A DNA stretch of 28,181 nt from UBA7672 sp040398425 (GTDB taxonomy: Bacteria; Pseudomonadota; Alphaproteobacteria; Caulobacterales; Hyphomonadaceae), in NCBI GenBank assembly GCA_040398425.1, contig JBBATZ010000052.1, forward strand, positions 1 through 28,181, written 5' to 3'. Shown in pieces: positions 7,546 to 15,874 of the stretch (position 1 is the first letter of the stretch; every line of letters starts with the position of its first letter). Below the pieces are notes generated by a model that saw only the letters and a program-made list of their open reading frames with translations, had not been told where the DNA came from and ran no database searches. A program made the position numbers and the translations under genes.

Positions 7546-8649
7546 ATGAAAAATATCGATTCATTGAAATCACTTGAGGAAGAGGCTGAAGCCAAGCTTC
7601 AGGACCTGCTCGCCATTGTTCCTGACGTGCGCATTGAGGCGATCGATCGCTCTGCCCTTGCTGCACCCGACAGCGGCGTCGACCTGATCATGCGGCTAAC
7701 GCGGGGCGGCGCGCGGCACCACCTCTATGTCGAGGTAAAATCAAAGGGGCAGCCGCGCATCGTTCGCGCCGCCGCTTACCAGCTTCTGCATTACACCCAG
7801 TCGGCCTCCCAGTCCGCGCCGCAGCCAGAGGTGTCCAGGACGCCGGTCTTCATGGCCCCTTATCTCTCGCCCGCCGTGCGTGACATCTGCCGGTCTTTGG
7901 CGATCTGCTACCTCGATTTCGAAGGCAATTGCTGGCTGCAATTCGGCGGCGTCTTCATCGATCATCGCGCGCCGCCAAAGCCAAAGGTCGAACGCCGCGA
8001 ATTGCGCACCGTCTTTGCGCCCAAATCGGCGCAGGTGCTGCGTGCAATGGTCCGCGAACCCGCGCGCGCCTGGCGCCTCGCAGAGCTTGCCCAGACCTCT
8101 CATGTCAGCATCGGCCATGTCAGCAATGTCAAACAGGCCTTGATCGATCATGAATGGGCGGAAGCAGGTGATGCCGGCTTGCGGCTGACGCATGCCAACG
8201 CTTTACTGGATGACTGGCGCGATGCTTATGACCCGCCAAAGGGGCGGGAGCATTCCTTCCACACCGTCTACCACGGCGCGCAACTGAAATCCCGGATCAG
8301 CGACGCCTTGCGCGCTGCCAACGATCATGGCGCGGCGATGATGGCGTCTTTCACAGCCGCAGACTGGCTGGCGGCCTATGCGCGCACGCCAACGGAATTC
8401 TTCTATGCCGACGAACCCGGACTGCAGATGCTGAAAGATATGCTCAACCTGCGTGCGGTGGAGCAGGGCGGCAACATCATCATCACTATCCCCGATGATC
8501 ACGATCTCTTTCTGGACAAGACCGTAGTTGCGCCAGGCATTGTCTGCACCAGCCCGGTCCAGACCTACCTTGACCTGTCCCAGCGTGGCGGTCGCGGCAC
8601 CGAAGCGGCCGATCACCTCAGAAACATGCTTCTGAAGTGGAACGACTGA
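7546..8649 (+). CDS. AbiEi-like antitoxin/regulator with nuclease-like N-terminal domain and winged HTH
   Basis: This 367-residue protein is the first gene of a two-gene toxin-antitoxin-like unit. The N-terminal third has a PD-(D/E)XK-like arrangement: Asp46 in SGVDLIM, Glu63 and Lys65 in LYVEVKSKG, and Gln79 in AAAYQLLHY. A strand-rich section with LDFEGNCWLQFGG follows. Residues 163-209 look like a winged helix-turn-helix (RAWRLAELAQTSHVSIGHVS), and the last 150 residues are AbiEi-C-like. The ATG at 7546 (MKNIDSLKSLEEEAE) is preferred over the upstream frame. The stop overlaps the start of the nucleotidyltransferase gene as TGATG, which implies coupled translation. Family assignment (COG4861-like, type IV antitoxin group) is from memory and moderately sure. 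Whether the nuclease-like domain is active is unknown. Confidence 0.65.
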   Translation: MKNIDSLKSLEEEAEAKLQDLLAIVPDVRIEAIDRSALAAPDSGVDLIMRLTRGGARHHLYVEVKSKGQPRIVRAAAYQLLHYTQSASQSAPQPEVSRTPVFMAPYLSPAVRDICRSLAICYLDFEGNCWLQFGGVFIDHRAPPKPKVERRELRTVFAPKSAQVLRAMVREPARAWRLAELAQTSHVSIGHVSNVKQALIDHEWAEAGDAGLRLTHANALLDDWRDAYDPPKGREHSFHTVYHGAQLKSRISDALRAANDHGAAMMASFTAADWLAAYARTPTEFFYADEPGLQMLKDMLNLRAVEQGGNIIITIPDDHDLFLDKTVVAPGIVCTSPVQTYLDLSQRGGRGTEAADHLRNMLLKWND

Positions 8650-9506
8650 TGGCGCTCGAACCGCAATCCGCCAACGACTACGACGCTGCGACCAGCGAAG
8701 CGGCCAGGTCCGTGCTTATCGAGATCGCCCAGGTCCTCGGCTCTTAGCGCGACAAGTTCGTCGTGGTCGGCGGCTCCGTCCCCTGGCTTCAATTGAGCCT
8801 TGAAGACATGATGCATGTCGGTACGCTCGATATTGATCTTGGCCTCGATGCAGAGGCGCTGGGCGGCGGAGAATACAAGACGCTCGTCGAGGCGCTGATG
8901 GGCGCGGGTTACGCAAAGACCGAAGGCGCCAAAGCCTTCCAGTTGGTGCGCCAGGTCCAGACACCCGATGGCGGCCCAAGCGTTGACATCATCATCGACT
9001 TTCTCACGCCAAAAGACGCCGTCATAATCAAGAACAACCCACCGCTATTAGATGGCTTCGCTGTTCAGCGCGCCGACGGTGCAGCCCTCGCGCATGCGTT
9101 TTCAGACCTGCTGAAAGTCCAGGGAAGCATGCCGAATGGCGCCAGGAATTCTGTCGAGATCCACGTAGCGTCGATCCCGGCGCTGCTCGCCATGAAGGGT
9201 TTTGCCTTGCATGGCAGACTGAAGAACAAGGATGCCTACGACGTCTATTTCTGTGTCCGCAACTATCCCGGCGGGATTGAAGCGCTTGCCAGGGACTGCG
9301 CGCCCCTGTTGGAGCAGGATGAAGCCAAAAAAGGCTATCAGCGCATCAACGAGAAATTCGAGTCCGCCGAACACTACGGTCCGATGTGCGTGCGGGATTT
9401 CGTAAAAGACTCAGCCGTGCTGGACGGACGCACACCCGAACAATGGCAGCAGGACGCCTTTGGCCAGATTGACGTCTGGCTGAAGGCCATCGGCATCCGC
9501 ACCTGA
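8649..9506 (+). pseudogene. AbiEii-like nucleotidyltransferase toxin, interrupted by an in-frame TAG
   Basis: The full frame runs from ATG 8649 to the stop at 9504-9506, 286 codons, but codon 33 (8745-8747) is TAG. On either side the reading is continuous: VLIEIAQVLGS before, RDKFVVVGGSVPWLQLS after. The nucleotidyltransferase fold is recognisable from VGGSVPWL followed by GTLDIDLGLD, where the two Asp coordinate metal, and a third acidic strand near VDIIIDFLTP. KNKDAYDVYFCVRNYPGG is typical of AbiEii/DUF1814-type enzymes. A restart at GTG 8763 would lack about 38 residues. The rest of the frame shows no decay, so the stop is recent, an assembly error, or read through. It pairs with the gene before it. 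Confidence 0.75.
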
Positions 9507-9577
9507 GTGGGCGCCGTGAGGCTGGACCCAACGCTAACACTCTGGGCTGCTGCCGGTTGCACGGACAGCAAGTTGAA

Positions 9578-9665
9578 GTGAAGCGGCGTGGGTCACGGCG
9601 CCGACAGGCCTGTGACAGGACTGAGTTCGCGACGATGCGAGGGGTCCTTCATCGGCGCCTGCTCA
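9578..9665. repeat. imperfect direct repeat, copy B
   Basis: This matches copy A at 5239-5327 in the same orientation at about 80% identity. It lies about 70 bp after the end of the nucleotidyltransferase gene. No SRAP coding sequence remains next to this copy. Confidence 0.65.
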
Positions 9666-9713
9666 CAGTTCCAGTATCTGTGGCCGGTGAAGCCTGCCCC
9701 CTGGAAACGAAGT

Positions 9714-9742
9714 GGCCGCGACCGGGGGGAACGGTCGCGGCC
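9714..9742. terminator. strong inverted repeat, terminator-like
   Basis: GGCCGCGACC at 9714-9723 pairs perfectly with GGTCGCGGCC at 9733-9742 across a 9-base loop. There is no T-run, so it may be a terminator after the toxin-antitoxin unit or part of a structured RNA. Confidence 0.4.
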
Positions 9743-9750
9743 TTAGCGGG

Positions 9751-9785
9751 GTAAGTGCGCGGGAGGGGGACGTCGCGGCACTTAC
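9751..9785. repeat. second inverted repeat next to the 9714 hairpin
   Basis: GTAAGTGCGCG pairs with CGCGGCACTTAC with one bulged base. It follows the previous hairpin by only 8 bases, so the two form a tandem structure. Confidence 0.4.
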
Positions 9786-10001
9786 CAGTTGCGGCGGATT
9801 CAGCAGGAGAAGCAGAGTTGTCCGTCGCTCATGTGCCAGTAGAGCAGCGGTCGATGAACAGCTGGTTAACGCCAGAGGCTGTTTCGTAAATACTTGTGGC
9901 GCTTTCCGCCAGCATGCTTCGGACCGTCGCGCCGGTCCGATCGCTCGCTTTGCTTCATCCCGCATGAGGTCCCGCCGGGGGGCACGACAGGCCGACATGG
10001 A

Positions 10002-10029
10002 AAGGGCCCCGGCTTTCGCGAGGGCCCTT
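10002..10029. terminator. GC-rich inverted repeat, terminator-like
   Basis: AAGGGCCC at 10002-10009 pairs with GGGCCCTT at 10022-10029 across a 12-base loop. This is the shape of a GC-rich intrinsic terminator, but no gene ends close by on either strand. Confidence 0.35.
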
Positions 10030-10405
10030 GAGCGCTTCGGGTCAGTCCGGGTGGGCGCGATCAGGCCGCGCGGAGTGTCGCGAGGAAATCAGAGGCGGAT
10101 CGGTATCGTTGAACAGTTCCGGGGTTGGGACACGTGGGTGTCAAACGGCGCCGGAACGGGACCCCGCGAACCAACATGACATCAGTGAGGTGCGGTGCCG
10201 ATCGGCGTCCGGACCCCATGCCTGTTCACAGCTCACCGCTGGCATTGGGTACGGTCGCGGCCGCACCCCTCATGAGCATCGGCGTCTGGTTTCGTCTCGC
10301 CGATCCCAGAGGACCATCCCGCCCCTTGCCTTGCCGTCGCAGCGGAGCAGGGCATTGACGGGTCGCTTGCGGAAGCCAGTCAGCGGGTAGCCAAGGACGC
10401 GATGT

Positions 10406-11443
10406 TCAGGCTGTTGCTGACTTGCGCCGCCGCGTCTTCCAGAGGGACGCGAGAATTGCACCTCCGACCAGGACGAGTGTGGCCAACAAGGACCAGTGAG
10501 CCTCGAGGTAGGGCACAAGCTCGAGCTCCTTGTGAAGGCCGAAATTCCAGATGATCTTGCCGCCAATCAGCACCAGGACCGCCGCGAGACCCGCCTTGAG
10601 ATACACGAACCGGTCCGCCGCCGCAGCAAGCATGAAATACATCGAGCGCAGGCCCAGGATTGCGAAGATGTTCGACGTGTAAACAATGAAAGGATCTCGC
10701 GTGACCGCAAAGATCGCGGGTACGCTGTCGATTGCGAACACAATGTCGACGACCTCCACCGTCAGCAAGGCGAGAAAGAGCGGTGTAGCGTGCAGCACCG
10801 CCTTGCCCGCAGGGTTCGGGACGCGAACGAAGAAGTTGTGATTGCGTATCTCCTTCGTCACCGGCACGAAACGTTCAACGAAACTCACAATCTTGCTGGC
10901 GTCCGGCGCGTGGCTTGCCGCTCCCATGGAACGGATCATCTTCCATCCGCTGAAGATCAGGATGCCTGCAAATATGAAGAGCACCCAGGTAAGCTCGTTC
11001 ACGATCGCCGAGCCCAGGCCGATGAAGATCGCCCGGAACACGATAGCGCCGATGATCCCCCAGAACAGAACGCGGTGCTGATAGGCGGGTGGCACAGCGA
11101 AGAAGGCGAATACCATCGAGATGACAAATATGTTGTCGAAAGCGAGGGCGGTCTCCAGCAGGTAGCCGGTAATGTACTGAACCGCGGCTTGAGAGTTGAT
11201 GTCGCCTGTGCCCGAGTAAAATGCCGGGTCCGGCTCGTATAGAAAATAGACATAACCTGCGAACAGCATGGCGCACGTGGCAAAGGCGCCCCACATCATC
11301 GCGCTTCGCGCCGGGGAAATCACGCCATCATGGTTGTTGACGACGCCGAGGTCGAGCCAGAGGACCAGCCCGACAAAAGACAGGAACGCTGCCCATAGCC
11401 AGAGCGGCTGGCCCGCAAACTCGGCAAAGACGTCAAACGGCAT
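10406..11443 (-). CDS. TerC/Alx-family integral membrane protein (metal-ion handling)
   Basis: This 345-residue protein with about nine membrane segments belongs to the TerC family, whose members export or balance metal ions, Mn2+ in the case of Alx/MntP-like relatives. Conserved acidic membrane motifs are present: ETALAFDNIFVISMVFAFF and EVVDIVFAIDSVPAIFAVT, each with the Glu-Asp-Asp/Asn pattern expected of the ion path. The LRSMYF region and the C-terminal helices are complete. The start is ATG 11443 (MPFDVFAEFAG); an upstream extension reads as polar non-membrane sequence. The 165 bases between this gene and the zinc-ribbon gene contain three hairpins. Which metal is moved is not decidable from sequence. 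Confidence 0.87.
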   Translation of the reverse strand: MPFDVFAEFAGQPLWLWAAFLSFVGLVLWLDLGVVNNHDGVISPARSAMMWGAFATCAMLFAGYVYFLYEPDPAFYSGTGDINSQAAVQYITGYLLETALAFDNIFVISMVFAFFAVPPAYQHRVLFWGIIGAIVFRAIFIGLGSAIVNELTWVLFIFAGILIFSGWKMIRSMGAASHAPDASKIVSFVERFVPVTKEIRNHNFFVRVPNPAGKAVLHATPLFLALLTVEVVDIVFAIDSVPAIFAVTRDPFIVYTSNIFAILGLRSMYFMLAAAADRFVYLKAGLAAVLVLIGGKIIWNFGLHKELELVPYLEAHWSLLATLVLVGGAILASLWKTRRRKSATA

Positions 11444-11456
11444 GAGAGTAAACCCT

Positions 11457-11531
11457 GTGTGTTCCACACGCTTCACCCGGGTGACCGAGCCAGGCGTGAG
11501 CATAGTCCCGCATGACGCGGACCGAAGTCCG
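11457..11531 (-). promoter_or_regulatory. structured leader of the TerC-family gene
   Basis: Three inverted repeats lie upstream of ATG 11443: GTGTG-TTC-CACAC at 11457-11469, the 12-base palindrome TCACCCGGGTGA at 11473-11484, and CGGAC-TTCG-GTCCG at 11518-11531 on the minus strand, a UUCG tetraloop. TerC/Alx genes are often controlled by the yybP-ykoY Mn2+ riboswitch, but I do not recognise its core here. The UUCG hairpin could instead terminate the upstream gene pair. Confidence 0.35.
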
Positions 11532-11608
11532 TGCAGCCAGGAGAAGAGAGTCTTGTGAGGTTCGCATTGTCGGCGCCGGCGCTAACAGGCCCCGGCGCCG
11601 CTGCGCGA

Positions 11609-11887
11609 CTAGAAGTCGAAGATATCGAGAAACCGCGAGCGTCGCTTTCCGCCACGCCTTGGGTGATGATCGAAGTCATCGTCATGGTCGTCGTGATGGT
11701 TATCAAGACCGCGAGACCGAGCGGCGTCGGCGTCTGACGCTTCATCGCTGACAAGAGTGATGAGTTTTTCGAGCTCACCTTTGTCGAGCCAGACGCCGCC
11801 TGATGTCGGACAGACATCCAGCTCGATGCCGTAGCGGCGTATCTGCCGCATCGCTGAGCCGTCGATCGGAGATGTCAGGAGTGGCAT
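11609..11887 (-). CDS. zinc-ribbon (TFIIB-type)-like small protein, degenerate
   Basis: This 92-residue protein matches the zf-TFIIB small-protein family by ELDVCPTSGGVWLDKGELEKL. The family normally has two Cys pairs (CPxC). Here only one Cys remains, the first being replaced by SPIDGS and the second pair reading CPTS, so zinc binding by this site is doubtful. The middle is rich in Asp and His (NHHDDHDDDFDHHP), which could bind metal in another way. The tail RRSRFLDIFDF is basic and then aromatic. ATG 11887 has AGGAGG five bases upstream. It follows the DUF465-like gene by nine bases and precedes the TerC gene, so these may be one metal-related transcription unit. Role unknown. Confidence 0.7.
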   Translation of the reverse strand: MPLLTSPIDGSAMRQIRRYGIELDVCPTSGGVWLDKGELEKLITLVSDEASDADAARSRGLDNHHDDHDDDFDHHPRRGGKRRSRFLDIFDF

Positions 11888-11896
11888 GGCGGCCTC

Positions 11897-12142
11897 CTAT
11901 GCGTCGCTGCTAAGAGAAGCTGACTGGCCTTGCCGCCTGATAACGCGTGCGAATGATCTCTGCGGTTCGACCTCGCGCCCATCCTTCAGAGTGTTCTTCA
12001 TTCGGTCCTTGATTGATAGCTTCAGGCGCTTCAATTCACCTATTTGCGCCCAATCGGGCTGGGGGCTCCGTTCCAGTTCGTCAATGTTTCCCTGTACCCG
12101 CTGGTGCATCACCGACAGCGCCCGATAGTATCTTCCAGACAT
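11897..12142 (-). CDS. DUF465/YdcH-like small coiled-coil protein
   Basis: This 81-residue protein reads MHQRVQGNIDELERSPQPDW and then IGELKRLKLSIKDRMKN, the helix-turn-helix hairpin pattern of the DUF465/YdcH family, in which the KxxKLxxKD motif is the hallmark. The start is ATG 12142, because AGAGGAG lies six to seven bases ahead of it; ATG 12238 in the same frame would add 32 residues and lacks such a site. The C-terminal third is basic and not conserved in the family. Function of the family is unknown. It is the first gene of a minus-strand pair with the zinc-ribbon-like gene. Confidence 0.6.
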   Translation of the reverse strand: MSGRYYRALSVMHQRVQGNIDELERSPQPDWAQIGELKRLKLSIKDRMKNTLKDGREVEPQRSFARVIRRQGQSASLSSDA

Positions 12143-12432
12143 GCGTGACTCCTCTCGTTCAACCTGCGAGAGCGCGATGTCGACATGGGAGAAAAGGTCC
12201 GAGCCAACATCGGGATGCTCCCCGATGCGGTCCGACATCGCAGGCGATCAGCACTTGCTGTCAGCCTGCCAGAGGGGCCCGGCCCGCATTCTTAGAATGA
12301 GGGTCGTACGGGTTGCGTTCAATCAGAGACTTGAAAGTTTCCGATCACGAAATCGAGATTCCAGGACGCGTGCCGTCTTTCGGAGTGGCGTGGCGCAGGT
12401 CTGCCGGGCGCTGCTGGCGTGCAGTTTTTGTT

Positions 12433-12449
12433 GTTCGGTTAAACCGAAC
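12433..12449. promoter_or_regulatory. 17-base perfect palindrome, operator-like
   Basis: GTTCGGTTAAACCGAAC has two 8-base arms around one central base. It lies directly beside a repeat that recurs upstream of the LysR gene at 15714, so it may be an old regulator-binding site. Confidence 0.4.
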
Positions 12450-12453
12450 GAAC

Positions 12454-12475
12454 TCTTGCAATATTTGAACTGGAT
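12454..12475. repeat. exact 22-23-base repeat, copy 1
   Basis: The word starting CTCTTGCAATATTTGAACTG recurs exactly at 15742-15764. Its middle (TTGCAATATTTGAA) is an imperfect palindrome of the LysR T-N11-A type. This copy is about 40 bases upstream of a LysR-like gene fragment. Confidence 0.6.
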
Positions 12476-12515
12476 CGGCGATAGCCGCCCGCTTAACAAC
12501 TTCCAGGTAACAAGG

Positions 12516-12584
12516 TTGAGTGGACAACAACGGCGCGACCTGAACCTCTTGTCAGTCTTCGACGCACGATTGCTGATACAATGA
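12516..12584 (+). pseudogene. LysR-type regulator, N-terminal remnant
   Basis: A short frame reads LSGQQRRDLNLLSVFDARLL and stops after 22 residues. DLNLLSVFDA is the typical opening of many LysR regulators, ahead of the helix-turn-helix. The DNA-binding helices and the rest of the gene are missing. Identification rests on about 12 residues. Confidence 0.35.
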
Positions 12585-12594
12585 AAACCGGTGT

Positions 12595-12800
12595 GCGATA
12601 GGTTTGACTGCAGCGTCGGGGGAAATGTTCGAACCGGTTATCGCACTGCGACATGACTTCCTTCAGGGCTTTGTCGTTTTCGAGCATCCGGGTGAACAGA
12701 CTTTTCTCGTATCGGTATTCGTGGCGAAGCGCGGCGGCATGGTTGTGGTCTGCGCAGGCACGGCGGGCCTCAATCTGAGTATGGACGCACGCTTTCCATG
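12595..12800 (-). pseudogene. unrecognised coding-like fragment
   Basis: On the minus strand a frame without a convincing start reads about 60 residues, including TQIEARRACADHNHAAALRH and SLFTRMLENDKALKEVM, with coding-like third positions. It is charged and helical. No family is recognised. It abuts the breakpoint of the ccr remnant at about 12800, so it is probably the broken end of another gene. Confidence 0.3.
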
Positions 12801-12801
12801 A

Positions 12802-13062
12802 GTGCAGCAGAAGCGGGTGCAGGGCTCGCATTTTGCAAATCTGCATCAAGCCAGTCAGGCCAACCAGCTGGTTCTGGATCGACGGATGGACCCGGCGATG
12901 TCGGAGGTGTTTGCGTGGAACCGAATCCCCGAAGCGCACGAGATGAGGCTCGCCAACCAGCATGCGCCTCACAACATGGCTGTGCTGGTCACGGCGCCAT
13001 GCACAGGGCTACGGGGTCTTGAGGACAGTCTGGAGATCGGTAACAGCAGGTTGAGCCAATAG
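12802..13062 (+). pseudogene. ccr: crotonyl-CoA carboxylase/reductase C-terminal remnant
   Basis: The frame reads QQKRVQGSHFANLHQASQAN, then MDPAMSEVFAWNRIPEAHEM and HNMAVLVTAPCTGLRGLED, which is the C-terminal end of crotonyl-CoA carboxylase/reductase, the key enzyme of the ethylmalonyl-CoA pathway. About 85 residues of a roughly 430-residue enzyme remain. The similarity begins abruptly at about 12803, so the 5' part, including the CoA- and NADPH-binding domains, has been lost and the piece is not functional. Some normally conserved positions are changed (ANQHAPHNM, where family members have PGNM). It lies 138 bp before pccB on the same strand, a pairing that makes sense because both act in acyl-CoA carboxylation. 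Confidence 0.75.
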
Positions 13063-13200
13063 CGGGCACATCCAGGCAAAACCCGGGCGGAATCTGCCCT
13101 GCAAGGCTTGCTGCCCGATCCGTGCGCAGGTCAGGCCGCGTGTGAAGGCGGAAACGACCGCACAATTCAAAGCTTATGCGCAGCAAGAACAGGGCGGCAT

Positions 13201-14736
<1,536 letters not shown>

Positions 14737-14802
14737 GTCGGCCATATCCTGGTTCGGCTGGACACCAGGAACGCCGGAGGAGCGCTTCGGGTGCTGCCGT
14801 CA

Positions 14803-15714
14803 TCAGCGGGTCTTGTCAGGCCCAATGGCGCGCTTCCTGCCTTGCGTGCTCATGAGTTCCCTGATCAGAGGATTCGGAAACCTCCGCGTCGGTGTGATTG
14901 CGTAGAATGTCTCCTTGAGACCTGGCAGGGGCCCAAACTCCTTCAGTTCACCCGCAGCGAGTTCATCGCGGACGACAATGGGCGGGGCAACCGCCATACC
15001 GAGTCCTTCGCGCGCAAGCAGGCGTACCATTGCCATGTCATCAACCTCCGCCGCAATCAGAGGTGTCACGCCGAGACGTTCTGCGAAGGCGTCGAACTCG
15101 CCGCGAATGTGGTTTTCAATCGTCGGCAGAATGAGCGGCACGGTTTCAAGCAGATGCGCGAGACCGGTTCTTTTACCCCGCCCAAGCGGTCTTCCGACAA
15201 GGCTGATTGGCTGATCAGCGATGATGTGCGGCGTCCAGGCAGTCGTTTCGTCGCGTGGCGGCAGGGTGTTGGTCAGGAGGATATCAATGTGATGGGCATC
15301 CAGCATATGCAGAAGTTCGCGCATTGAACCCGAGCGGATGACGATGCGCACGTCGGCGCGACCGACGACCGGCTGGAGGAAAGTGACCTGAAAGTTCCGC
15401 GACAGCGTCGCCATGGCACCAACGCGCACCGTGGTTCGCCTGGCGGTATCGAGGCCCTTTACTGCGCTTACGAGTTCATCCCCCGCATCAAAGATTGCTT
15501 CCGCCCGTTCGAGGACGAGGTGACCGGCCTCTGTGAGAACAAGTCCCCGACCCTGCCGATCGAAAAGATCATGCCCGAGCTGCGCCTCAAGCGCCTGCAC
15601 CTGCACCGACACTGCCGACGGAGAAACATTGAGCCGCTCGGCAGCTTTCGTAAGTGTGCCGGCCCGCGCAATCGCCAGAAAGTATCGGAGGTGATGGAAG
15701 TTCAGATTGGTCAT
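14803..15714 (-). CDS. LysR-family regulator (NhaR-like), divergent from sbtA
   Basis: This 303-residue protein is a LysR-type transcription factor. Residues 6-65 form the winged helix-turn-helix (HHLRYFLAIARAGTLTKAAE, then NVSPSAVSVQVQALEAQLG). A periplasmic-binding-protein-like effector domain follows to the end, with GEFDAFAERLGVTPLIAAEV and GLGMAVAPP in positions that recall NhaR. It is divergent from the bicarbonate transporter gene across 160 bp and is likely to control it. A promoter is visible on the minus strand: TTGCAA, 17 bases, TATAAC, with ATG only seven bases after the -10 box, so the mRNA would be leaderless or nearly so. The -35 lies inside the exact repeat shared with 12454. 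The effector cannot be told. Confidence 0.88.
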   Translation of the reverse strand: MTNLNFHHLRYFLAIARAGTLTKAAERLNVSPSAVSVQVQALEAQLGHDLFDRQGRGLVLTEAGHLVLERAEAIFDAGDELVSAVKGLDTARRTTVRVGAMATLSRNFQVTFLQPVVGRADVRIVIRSGSMRELLHMLDAHHIDILLTNTLPPRDETTAWTPHIIADQPISLVGRPLGRGKRTGLAHLLETVPLILPTIENHIRGEFDAFAERLGVTPLIAAEVDDMAMVRLLAREGLGMAVAPPIVVRDELAAGELKEFGPLPGLKETFYAITPTRRFPNPLIRELMSTQGRKRAIGPDKTR

Positions 15715-15719
15715 GTGAC

Positions 15720-15748
15720 GCGTTATACGAAAGCGAACAATCTCTTGC
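15720..15748 (-). promoter_or_regulatory. promoter of the LysR gene, possibly leaderless
   Basis: On the minus strand TTGCAA is followed after 17 bases by TATAAC, near consensus for a vegetative promoter. The -10 ends seven bases before ATG 15714, so transcription would start at or next to the start codon. Confidence 0.5.
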
Positions 15749-15764
15749 AATATTTGAACTGGAT
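15742..15764. repeat. exact 22-23-base repeat, copy 2
   Basis: Same word as at 12454, in the same orientation, lying about 30 bases upstream of the LysR start. It contains an imperfect palindrome with a T-N11-A core and probably is the binding site of the divergent LysR regulator. Confidence 0.6.
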
Positions 15765-15874
15765 GTAACGGGTGGCGACGCCTAACCCTCGCTTCGAAAA
15801 TCGTCGGAGGGCTGTCTTGTCAATTATGCCGTGCCAGCCGCGCCACGAGTCTGCCCAACACGGCCCGGCCAGTC

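Larger units (their letters stand above)
9507..10405. other. gene-poor stretch with hairpins
   Basis: No supportable gene is seen in these 900 bases. The open frames are short, Arg/Pro/Ser-rich and overlap on both strands. The stretch holds repeat copy B and three inverted repeats: 9714-9742, 9751-9785 and 10002-10029. Confidence 0.5.

Noticed and set aside
10132..10226. Possible third copy of the 88-bp direct repeat
   Set aside because: Only a 12-base word (TGCCTGTTCACA) and a loose GGCGCCGGA match are shared; no gap-free alignment over the full repeat.
9712..10390. Overlapping plus-strand frames of 120-155 codons in the gene-poor stretch
   Set aside because: Arg/Ser/Pro-rich, no ribosome-binding sites, overlapping each other, and the hairpins lie inside them.
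12985..13020. GGTCACGGCGCC shared with the direct repeats
   Set aside because: It is explained as coding sequence of the ccr remnant (LVTAP) and the match does not extend.
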